Positions 53,162-61,218 of a DNA stretch of 64,000 nt are shown here, in pieces. Within the stretch, counting starts at the first letter, position 1, and each line of letters opens with the position of its first letter. The notes beneath the pieces are model-generated. The model searched no databases, was not told where the DNA came from, and saw only the letters and a list, made by a program, of their open reading frames with translations. Position numbers and translations under genes: made by a program. Source of the stretch: CAVQKZ01 sp963837325 (GTDB lineage Bacteria > Actinomycetota > Actinomycetes > Mycobacteriales > Jatrophihabitantaceae); contig CAWIMV010000001.1 of assembly GCA_963837325.1 (NCBI GenBank), positions 2,914,001-2,978,000 on the forward strand, written 5' to 3'.

Positions 53162-55004
53162 TCAGCCTCCATATCCAGTTGTGGCGCCGTGGTCGACCGC
53201 GCGCCGATGGCCGGCCACCGGCGTCGCCCACGTTTCGGTGAGCAGGTCCAGCAGGCTGGGACGTTCGTTACTGAGCGCGTCGACCAGGGCGGTGCGTAGT
53301 TCGGCCGGTTCGACCACCCGCTGGGCGTGCCAGCCGTAGGCCTGGGCCACCGCACTGAAGTTCACGTCGCCGAAGTCGTTGTCCTGCCACTCGGTGCCGA
53401 ACGTGATCCGTCGGTACCACCTGATCCAGCCCAGCGAGGCGTTGTTCAGCACGAGCACGGTGATGGGCAGTCGCTGTTCGACGATGGTCGCAAACTCGCC
53501 CACGGCGTAGCCCAGCGCACCGTCGCCGGTGAGCACCACGGTGCGGCGACCGCGGTCGGCCGTGGCCACCCCGATCGCGGCCGGCAGCGCGAAGCCCAAG
53601 CCGGCTAATCCGCGGGGCATGAGGATCCGGCGGCCTGGAGCGTTCTGTTCGAGGTAGACGCCGCCCCAACCGCTGGACAAGCTGGCGTCGCAGATGAGGA
53701 TGTCATCGGGGCTCAGCGCGCGTTGGAGCTCACCGACGACACGCTGCGGCAACATCGGTTGGGCCTCGTTGTTCCGCTCGGCCTCGCGGTCGGCACGCCA
53801 GTCGCCCATGTGCTCGCCCAGTTGGTTTCGCCAGCCCGATCCGGTCGGGTGCTTGCGACGTTCGGGCCCCGAGCACGTCGATCAAGGCCTGCAGGCCGGC
53901 CCGCGCATCCGCGAGGATCGCCGCCGCGAGCGGGAACACCCGTCCGAGTTCGGCCGGGTCGATGTCCAGTTGGACGATGATCTGGTCGGGTCGGGGCCGG
54001 GTCCAGCTGAACGTCGGTCCGCTGCCCGCTTTGGTCCCGACGAGAAGGACCACATCGGCTTCATCCATTGCTGCGGTCGCCGCCGGGTTTCCCATCGAAC
54101 CGATGACGCCCATCGCGAGTGGATGCTCTTCGGAGACGGAGCCCTTGCCGGACAGGGATGTCGCCACTGCTGCCGACAGGAGCTCGGCGCAGCGGGCCAG
54201 TTCGGCCTCGGCGCCGGAGATGAGTACGCCGCCCCCAGCGAGGATCATCGGCTTGCGAGCCCGCGTCAGCACGTCAGCCGCCATCGCGACGTCGGCGGGG
54301 TCAGGTGCCGGGCGGAACGCGGGAAACGTGCCGAATCGTGCGCGGGTTCCGGTGGCGGTTGCCGGCTGTCGGCCCATCGTCGCGGCCAGCTCAGGCGGCA
54401 ACGGTGCGTCGAGCACATCCTGCGGCAGGAACAACGCGGTCGGTCCGGGCCGTCCGGTGGACGCTTCGCGGAACGCCTGACGGACCAGGGCCGGCATGGT
54501 TTGCAGGTCCGGCACCGTCGCCAGCCACTTCGTGACCGGGCCGAGCAGGGTCACCTGGTCCAGCGCTTGCGAGGCGGCGCTGCGGTAGCGGTGCGGAGCT
54601 AACCGGGCCGGCAACTCGCTGACGAGCGCCACCACCGGGATCGACGCCCCTAGCGCCTCCCCCAAGCCGGACGGCAGCTTCGCGGTTCCGGGTCCGACGG
54701 TGGCATCGCAGACTCCGACCTGTCCCGTGACGCGCGCGTAGGCATCCGCGGCGTAGGCGGCGGAGCGCTCGTCACGTACGAGGACGTGCTGGATGTGCTC
54801 GCCACAACGGCTGATGCCGTCGTAGAGCGCGAGCGTCTGGCCGCCCGGCAGCCCGAATACATGCTCGACGCCGTGCTCGACCAGCAACGAGGTGAGCAGG
54901 TCGCCACCGTGTGCAGTGAGAGCGGCGGAGGTGTTCAGTTCGGCTGTTGCCGCCGCGTCCAGTCCCCCGGCATCGAGTTCGGGCTGAGGTACGGACTTCG
55001 TCAC
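53162..55004 (-). pseudogene. Thiamine-diphosphate enzyme (acetolactate synthase-like), frameshifted
   Basis: The N-terminal part has LLVEHGVEHVFGLPGGQTLA with VRDERSAAYAADAYARVTG, where the catalytic Glu of the pyrimidine domain lies. The C-terminal part has the ThDP motif VVLTGDGALGYAVGEFATIV then LNNASLGWIRW. The two are in different frames: one extra base at 53834 separates PDRIG from WRNQLGEHMGDW. Repair gives about 613 residues. Start GTG 55004 follows CTGGAGTG; it sits just past a LacI-type site, while the earlier ATG reads through that site. Related enzymes include acetolactate synthase, IolD and cyclohexanedione hydrolase. Confidence 0.8.
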
Positions 55005-55025
55005 CGAATCACTCCAGACCTTCTC

Positions 55026-55039
55026 TGCAACCGATTGCA
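55026..55039. promoter_or_regulatory. LacI-type palindrome 4 (TGCAACCGATTGCA)
   Basis: Member of the six-site set; only the two bases flanking the central CG break symmetry. It lies 22 bases upstream of the GTG start of the ThDP enzyme operon and 80 bases past the end of the LacI gene. Confidence 0.7.
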
Positions 55040-55118
55040 TTTCCAATGTAGTCGCTCGCTCCGGTCACTTGTCAAGGACGGCTCGAACGTAGCTCTTCGC
55101 GCGGATCGACCGATCTGC

Positions 55119-56198
55119 TCAGCGCGGGGGTGCGGTGGAGCCGCGCACGACGAGGCTCACGGGGACGACGATGCGAGCCGGAGGCAAGCCACGATCAGCA
55201 ATCAAGCCGAGCAGGCATTCGGCGGCAAGCCGGCCGAGTTCCTGCTCGGGCACCGCGACGGTGGTCAGCGGCGGTTGCAGTCGATTGGCCAGCGGCATGT
55301 CGTTGAAGCCGACGACCGACAGATCCGTGGGACAGCGCAAGCCGGCGTCCGCGGCCGCGTCGATGACGCCGAGAGCGAGCAGATCATTGCCGGCGACGAT
55401 GGCGGTCATGCTCGGATGTTCGCTGATGAGATCCTGCGCGGCGCGGTAACCCGACTTTTCGTCGAACGCGGTTGCCTCAACGATGTGGCCCTCTAGACCG
55501 AGCCGTTGGATGGTCCGCCGAAATGCACGCCGGCGTCGGTCACCGTTGGATGTGAACAGCGGTCCGACAACCAGACCGATGCGCTTGTGGCCGAGCTCGT
55601 AGAGGTGCGTGACCGCCAGTCTCGCACCGAGGGCGTCGTCGGGTACGACGGAGGACAATCCGTCACCGTCGACGGTCCGGTTGAACAGAACGGTAGGAAT
55701 GCCGCTGGCGCGCACCTTGTCGACGAGCGGGTCTCGCCGCTGCACCATGGCCAGCAGGAGGCCGTCGACGCGTGCCTCGATCATCGTGCCGAGTTGGCGT
55801 TGCCCCTTGTCGACGTCGTTGTCGGTGCTGGACAGGAGCAACGAGAAGCCGGCCTCGGCCAAGGCCTGCTCGGCCCCACGAACAGCGGGCGGGAAAAATG
55901 GGTTGGTGATATCCGGCACGACCATGCCGATCGACATCGACCGCTGGGTCTTCAGCGCCCGCGCCATCCCGTTGACCTGGTAGCCCAACTCGGCGGCGGC
56001 CAGCCGGACTCGTTCCTGGGTATCCCACTGCACCATCGCGGCGGTCTCCGGGTTCAGCGCCCGCGACGCGGTCGACACGTGCACCCCCGCTGCCTTGGCG
56101 ACATCCTTCAGGCGGGGGGACCGGCCGCTGCGGACCGGGACGGCAACGTCAGTTGAACTCCGGGGCCGCCGTCGCGGTGCGTTGTCTCGTACGGCCAT
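55119..56198 (-). CDS. LacI-family transcriptional regulator
   Basis: A 359-residue repressor-type regulator with an unusual 27-residue basic N-terminal extension. The helix-turn-helix and hinge are LKDVAKAAGVHVSTASRALN then YQVNGMARALKTQRS. The periplasmic-binding-protein-like effector domain begins IGMVVPDITNPFFPPAVRGA and ends LTTVAVPEQELGRLAAECLL. Effectors are usually sugars but may be other small metabolites. It lies in the middle of the catabolic island, and six palindromes of LacI type mark the surrounding promoters, one of them in its own divergent promoter region. Confidence 0.92.
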   Translation of the reverse strand: MAVRDNAPRRRPRSSTDVAVPVRSGRSPRLKDVAKAAGVHVSTASRALNPETAAMVQWDTQERVRLAAAELGYQVNGMARALKTQRSMSIGMVVPDITNPFFPPAVRGAEQALAEAGFSLLLSSTDNDVDKGQRQLGTMIEARVDGLLLAMVQRRDPLVDKVRASGIPTVLFNRTVDGDGLSSVVPDDALGARLAVTHLYELGHKRIGLVVGPLFTSNGDRRRRAFRRTIQRLGLEGHIVEATAFDEKSGYRAAQDLISEHPSMTAIVAGNDLLALGVIDAAADAGLRCPTDLSVVGFNDMPLANRLQPPLTTVAVPEQELGRLAAECLLGLIADRGLPPARIVVPVSLVVRGSTAPPR

Positions 56199-56367
56199 GG
56201 CCCGGCCGGGTGAGGCGGCCGGTACCGAGCGAGCCGAGGTTCTGCGCGCCAAATCGCACCCGCATCCTTGTGTGAGGTCGCGCGAAGGGTACCTCAGCCT
56301 GGGCGCATCCTCGTCTCGCCGACCTTGACAGCACGTTGCGCTGCACGCATCCTGGCTCCGCGTCGAC

Positions 56368-56381
56368 TACAACCGATTGCA
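56368..56381. promoter_or_regulatory. LacI-type palindrome 5 (TACAACCGATTGCA)
   Basis: Member of the six-site set, between the divergent lacI-type gene and the hydrolase gene at 56456. It would give autoregulation of the repressor and control of the hydrolase. Confidence 0.65.
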
Positions 56382-56455
56382 GCGATGCGCGCACCGAGTG
56401 GCTCAATTCTGTGCCGCCGCTTCCGCTGGAGGACCACCGACGAGCAGGAGGATCC

Positions 56456-57523
56456 GTGCCCGACGCAGACGTTGAATCGGCGGTAGCGCACTGGGCGCCC
56501 AGGTTCACAACGCAAGGCGTCGACCCCAACGATTTCCGCCGGGTGACGAGTTCCGTCGAGCATTGGTCGCAATGGCTGGATGCCTGGTGCGCGAACGGGG
56601 ACATGCATGCCGACCTGGCCAGGGAGGCGGAGTCCAGAGGGCGCACGCTGACGGCCGGGCAGGCGTGGCTACGCGCCGCGCTGAGCTACCACTTCGCCAA
56701 GTTCGTCTGGGTCCTGGACATGCAACGTCACCGGGCAGCGACGACCAAGTCAGTCGCCGCCCTCCGTCGCGCCCATCAAGCCCTCGACCCAACGGCCGAG
56801 CGAGTCGAGATCGCATTCGGCGACGCACAACTCGTCGGCAATTTCCGCCGGCCGGCCGCGGTCGAGTTCCCCGGCCTGGTGCTCTTGCTGCCGGGCCTGG
56901 ACTCGGCCAAAGAGGAGTTCTTCAACTGGGAGAACGTCTTTCTCGACCGCGGGATGGCTACCTTCTCGTTGGATGGGCCGGGCCAGGGCGAGACCGGTTA
57001 CCACCTACCGTTGCGCCCTGACTACGAAGTGGCGACCTCGGCCGCCGTCGACGCCCTCTCGCGCCGTCACGACGTCGACCTCGATCGTCTCGGCGTTGTC
57101 GGCGTCAGCATGGGCGGTTACTACGCGGCGCGGTCAGCCGCATTCGATCACCGCATCCGCGCGGTGGTCACCGTTGGCGGACCGTACGAGTCAGGCAGTC
57201 GGTTCGACAGCCGCCCACAGATCAGTCGTAGCGCATTCATCGAGTACTCCCACGCCGAGACCCAGGAACAGGCCCGCGAGATCGCGGAGCGGATGACGCT
57301 GGAAGGCATCTTGGGTGATCTCATTCAACCCATGCTGGTGATCTTCGGCCGTCTCGATCGCCTGGTCCCGTACCAACAGGCCGAACGGGTTGCGCGCGAG
57401 GCTGCGAACGCGCAGCTGGTCATGTTCGAGGAAGGCAACCACGTCTGCAACAACCTGCCGTACCAGTACCAACCACTGGCCGGCGATTGGATGGTCGAGC
57501 AATTGCAAACTGGTTCCGGCTGA
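56456..57523 (+). CDS. Alpha/beta hydrolase, 2,6-dihydroxypseudooxynicotine hydrolase-like (second copy)
   Basis: A 355-residue serine hydrolase strongly reminiscent of the nicotine-pathway C-C hydrolase. The helical N-terminal region includes HWAPRFTTQGVDPNDF and LSYHFAKFVWV, the oxyanion segment is LLLPGLDSAKEEFFN, and the nucleophile is in VVGVSMGGYYAARSA (Ser about 221). The acid is in FGRLDRLVPYQ and the His in EEGNHVCNNL. That enzyme cleaves an aryl ketone side chain from a dihydroxypyridine ring; the true substrate here is unknown. GTG at 56456 is preceded by AGGAGGA. Confidence 0.85.
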   Translation: MPDADVESAVAHWAPRFTTQGVDPNDFRRVTSSVEHWSQWLDAWCANGDMHADLAREAESRGRTLTAGQAWLRAALSYHFAKFVWVLDMQRHRAATTKSVAALRRAHQALDPTAERVEIAFGDAQLVGNFRRPAAVEFPGLVLLLPGLDSAKEEFFNWENVFLDRGMATFSLDGPGQGETGYHLPLRPDYEVATSAAVDALSRRHDVDLDRLGVVGVSMGGYYAARSAAFDHRIRAVVTVGGPYESGSRFDSRPQISRSAFIEYSHAETQEQAREIAERMTLEGILGDLIQPMLVIFGRLDRLVPYQQAERVAREAANAQLVMFEEGNHVCNNLPYQYQPLAGDWMVEQLQTGSG

Positions 57524-57548
57524 TCGGCCGCACACTGCCCCGCATTGC

Positions 57549-57562
57549 TACAATCGATTGCC
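57549..57562. promoter_or_regulatory. LacI-type palindrome 6 (TACAATCGATTGCC)
   Basis: Member of the six-site set with a perfect 10-bp core CAATCGATTG, 71 bases upstream of the dehydrogenase-CoxS-CoxL operon. Confidence 0.65.
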
Positions 57563-57632
57563 AGCTGATCGGCCCGTCGACTTTCGGCGGCGCACCATCG
57601 TCCGGCCGGAAGCCACGAAGGACTGTTGCCCT

Positions 57633-58565
57633 ATGACCTCGACCCCGACCCCGCGCGCCGTCGGCTGGATCGGTACCGGCCGAATGGGGGCGCCGCTGGC
57701 AACCCGTCTGGCGCGCGCCGGATACGACGTCACCGCCTGGAATCGGACCAGGGCCAAAGCTGAGGCCCTGCAGCCGGCCGGCGTCAAAGTCGCGCAGGAG
57801 ATCAGCGACCTCGCCGGCTGCGATGCGGTATTCACGATGGTCTCGACGTCACACGATCTCGAGGCTGTTGTCGGGGAGTTGCTCGCGGGCGAACGGCGCC
57901 CGGCGTACCTCGTCGACTGCTCTACCGTCTCGATCGAAGGATCAGAACAGGTGCGCAAGATCGCCGACGCCGCCGGGGTGCAGTTCCTGGCCTCGCCGGT
58001 CAGCGGAAACGGCAAGGTGGTGAAGGCGGGTCGGCTCAGCCTGGTCTGCTCCGGGCCGAAAGCGGCTTACGACGCTCTGCAGCCGCTGCTCGACACCCTG
58101 GGCCAGCACGTCACTTACGTCGGCGAGGGCGAACGCGCGCGGCTGGTGAAGATCTGTCACAACCTGATGCTGGGCGTGGTTTCCCAGAACCTCGCCGAGA
58201 TCACCATCCTCGCCGAGAAGGGCGGCGTTTCCCGAGCGGCGTTCCTGGAATTCCTGAACAACAGCGTCATGGGTTCGATGTTCACGCGGTACAAGACACC
58301 CGCCTTCGTCAATCTCGATTTCGCGCCGACGTTCACGCCGACGCTCCTGCGCAAAGACTTCGACCTCGGTCTCGCGTTGGCCGGCGAACTCGGGGTGCCG
58401 ATGCCTGTTGTCGCCGCCGCCCGGGAGCCGGTGCAGTCCAGTCTGGCTCTCGGCCACGCTGCGGAGGACTTCGCCGTGTTGCTCCTGGTGCAGGCTCTGG
58501 TGTCGGGCGTCGAACTGGTGGCTGAGAATGTTGACGTCGACGACGGCCTGAGCGCTGCGGAGTAG
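57633..58565 (+). CDS. NAD(P)-dependent oxidoreductase, 3-hydroxyisobutyrate dehydrogenase family (second copy)
   Basis: A 310-residue beta-hydroxyacid dehydrogenase: GWIGTGRMGAPLATRLARAG at 12-31, DCSTVSIEGSEQ and SPVSGNGKVVKAG in the substrate site, and the catalytic Lys in ARLVKICHNLMLG (about 175). It is first in an operon with the molybdenum hydroxylase subunits (10-base gap). It shares order and length with the gene at 27815; the substrate is probably a 2- or 3-hydroxyacid of the pathway. Confidence 0.9.
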   Translation: MTSTPTPRAVGWIGTGRMGAPLATRLARAGYDVTAWNRTRAKAEALQPAGVKVAQEISDLAGCDAVFTMVSTSHDLEAVVGELLAGERRPAYLVDCSTVSIEGSEQVRKIADAAGVQFLASPVSGNGKVVKAGRLSLVCSGPKAAYDALQPLLDTLGQHVTYVGEGERARLVKICHNLMLGVVSQNLAEITILAEKGGVSRAAFLEFLNNSVMGSMFTRYKTPAFVNLDFAPTFTPTLLRKDFDLGLALAGELGVPMPVVAAAREPVQSSLALGHAAEDFAVLLLVQALVSGVELVAENVDVDDGLSAAE

Positions 58566-58575
58566 CGAGTCAGGA

Positions 58576-59070
58576 ATGCCGGAGGACTTCACGCTGTCGG
58601 TGAACGGCCGCGATCATTACGTCCGATGCGACCGGGAGACACCGCTGCTGTACGTGCTGCGCAACGACCTGAACCTGGTCGGCACACGCTTCGGCTGTGG
58701 CCTGGGTCTGTGCGGCGCCTGCAACGTCCTGCTGGATGAGCGCCCGGTCCATGCCTGCGACACCCCGATGTGGGCGGTCGGCAATTCCACCGTGACGACC
58801 GTCGAGGCTCTCGGCTCGCAGCGGCAACCGGGCACGCTGCAGCAGTGCTTCATCGACCACCAGGCCGCGCAGTGCGGATTCTGCATTTCCGGCATTCTTA
58901 TCTCCGCAACGGCGCTGCTACGGCGTCAGCCCGACGCCGACGAGGACGCGGTCCGCGCCGCACTCGATGACAACCTGTGCCGCTGCGGCAGCCACAATCG
59001 GATCGTGCGCGCAATCTTGGCTGCCCGGACGACAGTGCCTGCGCAGCCACCCGGCGACGGTGACCGGTGA
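58576..59070 (+). CDS. Molybdenum hydroxylase small subunit, two [2Fe-2S] clusters (CoxS-like)
   Basis: A 164-residue iron-sulfur protein. The plant-ferredoxin-type cluster is bound by GTRFGCGLGLCGACNVLLDE, and the second helical cluster by AAQCGFCISGILISA with DDNLCRCGSHNRIVRAI. It passes electrons from the molybdenum site of the large subunit to an acceptor. Its stop overlaps the large-subunit start by four bases. Confidence 0.92.
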   Translation: MPEDFTLSVNGRDHYVRCDRETPLLYVLRNDLNLVGTRFGCGLGLCGACNVLLDERPVHACDTPMWAVGNSTVTTVEALGSQRQPGTLQQCFIDHQAAQCGFCISGILISATALLRRQPDADEDAVRAALDDNLCRCGSHNRIVRAILAARTTVPAQPPGDGDR

Positions 59071-61208
59071 TGACCGACCCACTTGCGCCGTCCAGCGCCG
59101 CGGCCCGGTCGGCGTCCCTGGTCGACAATCCACGCCTGTCGCGGTGGCTCAGCTTTCAGCCCGATGGATGTGTCACCGTGCACACCGGGAAAGTCGAGTT
59201 GGGCCAAGGCATCCTCACCGCGCTCGTACAGGTAGTCGCCGACGAGCTGGAGGTATCGCCCCACCGCATCCGGGTCGCGGCCGCCAACACCTCCACGGCG
59301 CCCGACGAGGGATACACGGCCGGGAGCCTGTCGGTACAGCACTCCGGCGCCGCTCTGCGGCAGGTGTGCGCGGAAGCCCGGGCCGCGTGCCGGGCTGCCG
59401 CAGCAGCAGCATTGGGAACGGACGAGGACGAGGTGCGCCTCGTCGACGGGGCATTCTGTGCCGCCGGACGAAACGTCAGCTACTGGGAACTGCCAACGGC
59501 GCAGCTGCTGGACCGCGATGTCGACGGGCTGGCACGGCCGAAGGCGTCAGCTGACTACCGCCACGTCGGGCGGTCCCTACCTCGCGTCGATCTCACGGCC
59601 AAGCTCACCGGCGCGCCCTGCTACCTCGGTGATCTCGTCCTGCCTGGACAGTTGCATGCACGGATCGTTCGGCCGCCGTCGCGCGGAGCCCGGCTCCGCG
59701 CCGCGCCATCGTCGCGCGCCGCGGCTCTTGCCGGCGTGCACAAAATTGTCGTGCTCGAGGATTTCCTTGCCGTGCTGGCCGAGCGGGAAGAAACGGCGAT
59801 ACGGGCAGCCGAATTGCTCGCTGCCGACGCTCAGTGGGACGAACACGACACCCTGCCCGACGACACCGCACTGGCCGCTTTCCTTGCCACAGCGCCGGCG
59901 GACACGGAGATCCTGTTCCACCGTGACGATGATCCGACCGAAGTCCCCGCCCCTCGGACGCTGACGGGGACCTTCACCCGTCCCTATCTCGCTCACGGTT
60001 CGATTGCGACATCCACCGCGATGGCGCTGTGGGCCGACGGCGTACTGCAGGTGTGGACGAGCTCCCAAGGCATATACAACCTGCGAGCGGCGATCGGAAC
60101 TGCGCTGGGCCTGCCGTCGGCTGCGATCGTCATACAGCACCTGGAGAACGCGGGCTGCTACGGACACAACGGTGCCGATGATGCCGCCTATGACGCCGCC
60201 CTGCTCGCCCAGCACGCCCCGGGACGACCGGTGCGCGTCGTGTGGTCACGCCCCGACGAGCTGGCCTGGTCACCGCTCGGTCCGGCGATGCGGGTGTCGC
60301 TCACGGCGGAGGTGGATCAGGCCGGTTACGTGCGTAGTTGGCGCCACGAGAGCTGGTCGAACGGCCACACGTCGCGGCCGGGCCCGGGCCGGCCGCCGTC
60401 GCTGTTGGCCTACGCCCATCAGCATCCGGAGGAGAGCCCGCGGCTCGCGTCGGACCCGCCGTTGCAGCGGGGCGGGGGCTCGGGCCGCAACGCCGTCGCG
60501 GGCTACGACTTCCCCAGGCAGTCGGTGCGATCTCACCTTCTGAGCGTGATGCCGCTGCGGACATCGGCCATGCGGGCGCTGGGCGCACACCTGAACGTCT
60601 TCGCCATCGAATCGCTGATGGACGAGCTCGCGGCCGACGCCGGCCATGACCCGTTGGAGTACCGGCTGTCGCAGCTGAGTGATCCGCGCGGACGAAGAGT
60701 GCTCGAGGTCGCGGCCGAACAGGCCGGCTGGGGCAACGCCCTCGTCCGGGCGGGCGCGAGTCGTGGGATCGGGTATGCCCGCTACAAAGGCGTAGGCGCT
60801 TACTGCGCGGTCGTCGCTGAAGTCGAGGCCGTGAGCTCGGTGCGGGTGCGCCGCTTGACGTTGGCCGTCGACGTCGGCACTGCGGTCAATCCGGACGGCG
60901 TCGCCAACCAGATAGAGGGCGGCGCGATCCAGTCACTGAGCTGGACACTGCGGGAACGGCTCCGCTTCGACCGCCGCCGCGTCACGAGCGGCACTTGGGA
61001 GTCCTATCCCATCGTCAAGTTCAGCGACATACCCGCCGTCGATGTACACGTGCTGCCGTCGCACGAGCAGTCGGTCGGCGCGGGCGAGGCGTCAATCGGC
61101 CCTACAGCCGCGGCCCTCGGCAACGCCATTTCGGCCGCCATTGGGGTACGCGTGCGCCACCTGCCTCTCACCAGCGAGGCCATCGTGGCGGCGATCGAGG
61201 CCGGGTGA
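59067..61208 (+). CDS. Molybdenum hydroxylase large subunit (molybdopterin-binding, IorB/NicB-like)
   Basis: A 713-residue molybdopterin cytosine dinucleotide-type subunit of the xanthine dehydrogenase superfamily. The N-terminal segment VHTGKVELGQGILTALVQVV sits at the front, as in isoquinoline 1-oxidoreductase and nicotinate hydroxylase large subunits. The cofactor site GAGEASIGPTAAALGNAI near the end holds the catalytic Glu (about 674). Such enzymes add a hydroxyl from water to a carbon next to a ring nitrogen or oxidise aldehydes. No FAD subunit gene is next to it, so electrons must leave by another carrier. Confidence 0.88.
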   Translation: MMTDPLAPSSAAARSASLVDNPRLSRWLSFQPDGCVTVHTGKVELGQGILTALVQVVADELEVSPHRIRVAAANTSTAPDEGYTAGSLSVQHSGAALRQVCAEARAACRAAAAAALGTDEDEVRLVDGAFCAAGRNVSYWELPTAQLLDRDVDGLARPKASADYRHVGRSLPRVDLTAKLTGAPCYLGDLVLPGQLHARIVRPPSRGARLRAAPSSRAAALAGVHKIVVLEDFLAVLAEREETAIRAAELLAADAQWDEHDTLPDDTALAAFLATAPADTEILFHRDDDPTEVPAPRTLTGTFTRPYLAHGSIATSTAMALWADGVLQVWTSSQGIYNLRAAIGTALGLPSAAIVIQHLENAGCYGHNGADDAAYDAALLAQHAPGRPVRVVWSRPDELAWSPLGPAMRVSLTAEVDQAGYVRSWRHESWSNGHTSRPGPGRPPSLLAYAHQHPEESPRLASDPPLQRGGGSGRNAVAGYDFPRQSVRSHLLSVMPLRTSAMRALGAHLNVFAIESLMDELAADAGHDPLEYRLSQLSDPRGRRVLEVAAEQAGWGNALVRAGASRGIGYARYKGVGAYCAVVAEVEAVSSVRVRRLTLAVDVGTAVNPDGVANQIEGGAIQSLSWTLRERLRFDRRRVTSGTWESYPIVKFSDIPAVDVHVLPSHEQSVGAGEASIGPTAAALGNAISAAIGVRVRHLPLTSEAIVAAIEAG

Positions 61209-61218
61209 GGTAGCCGGC

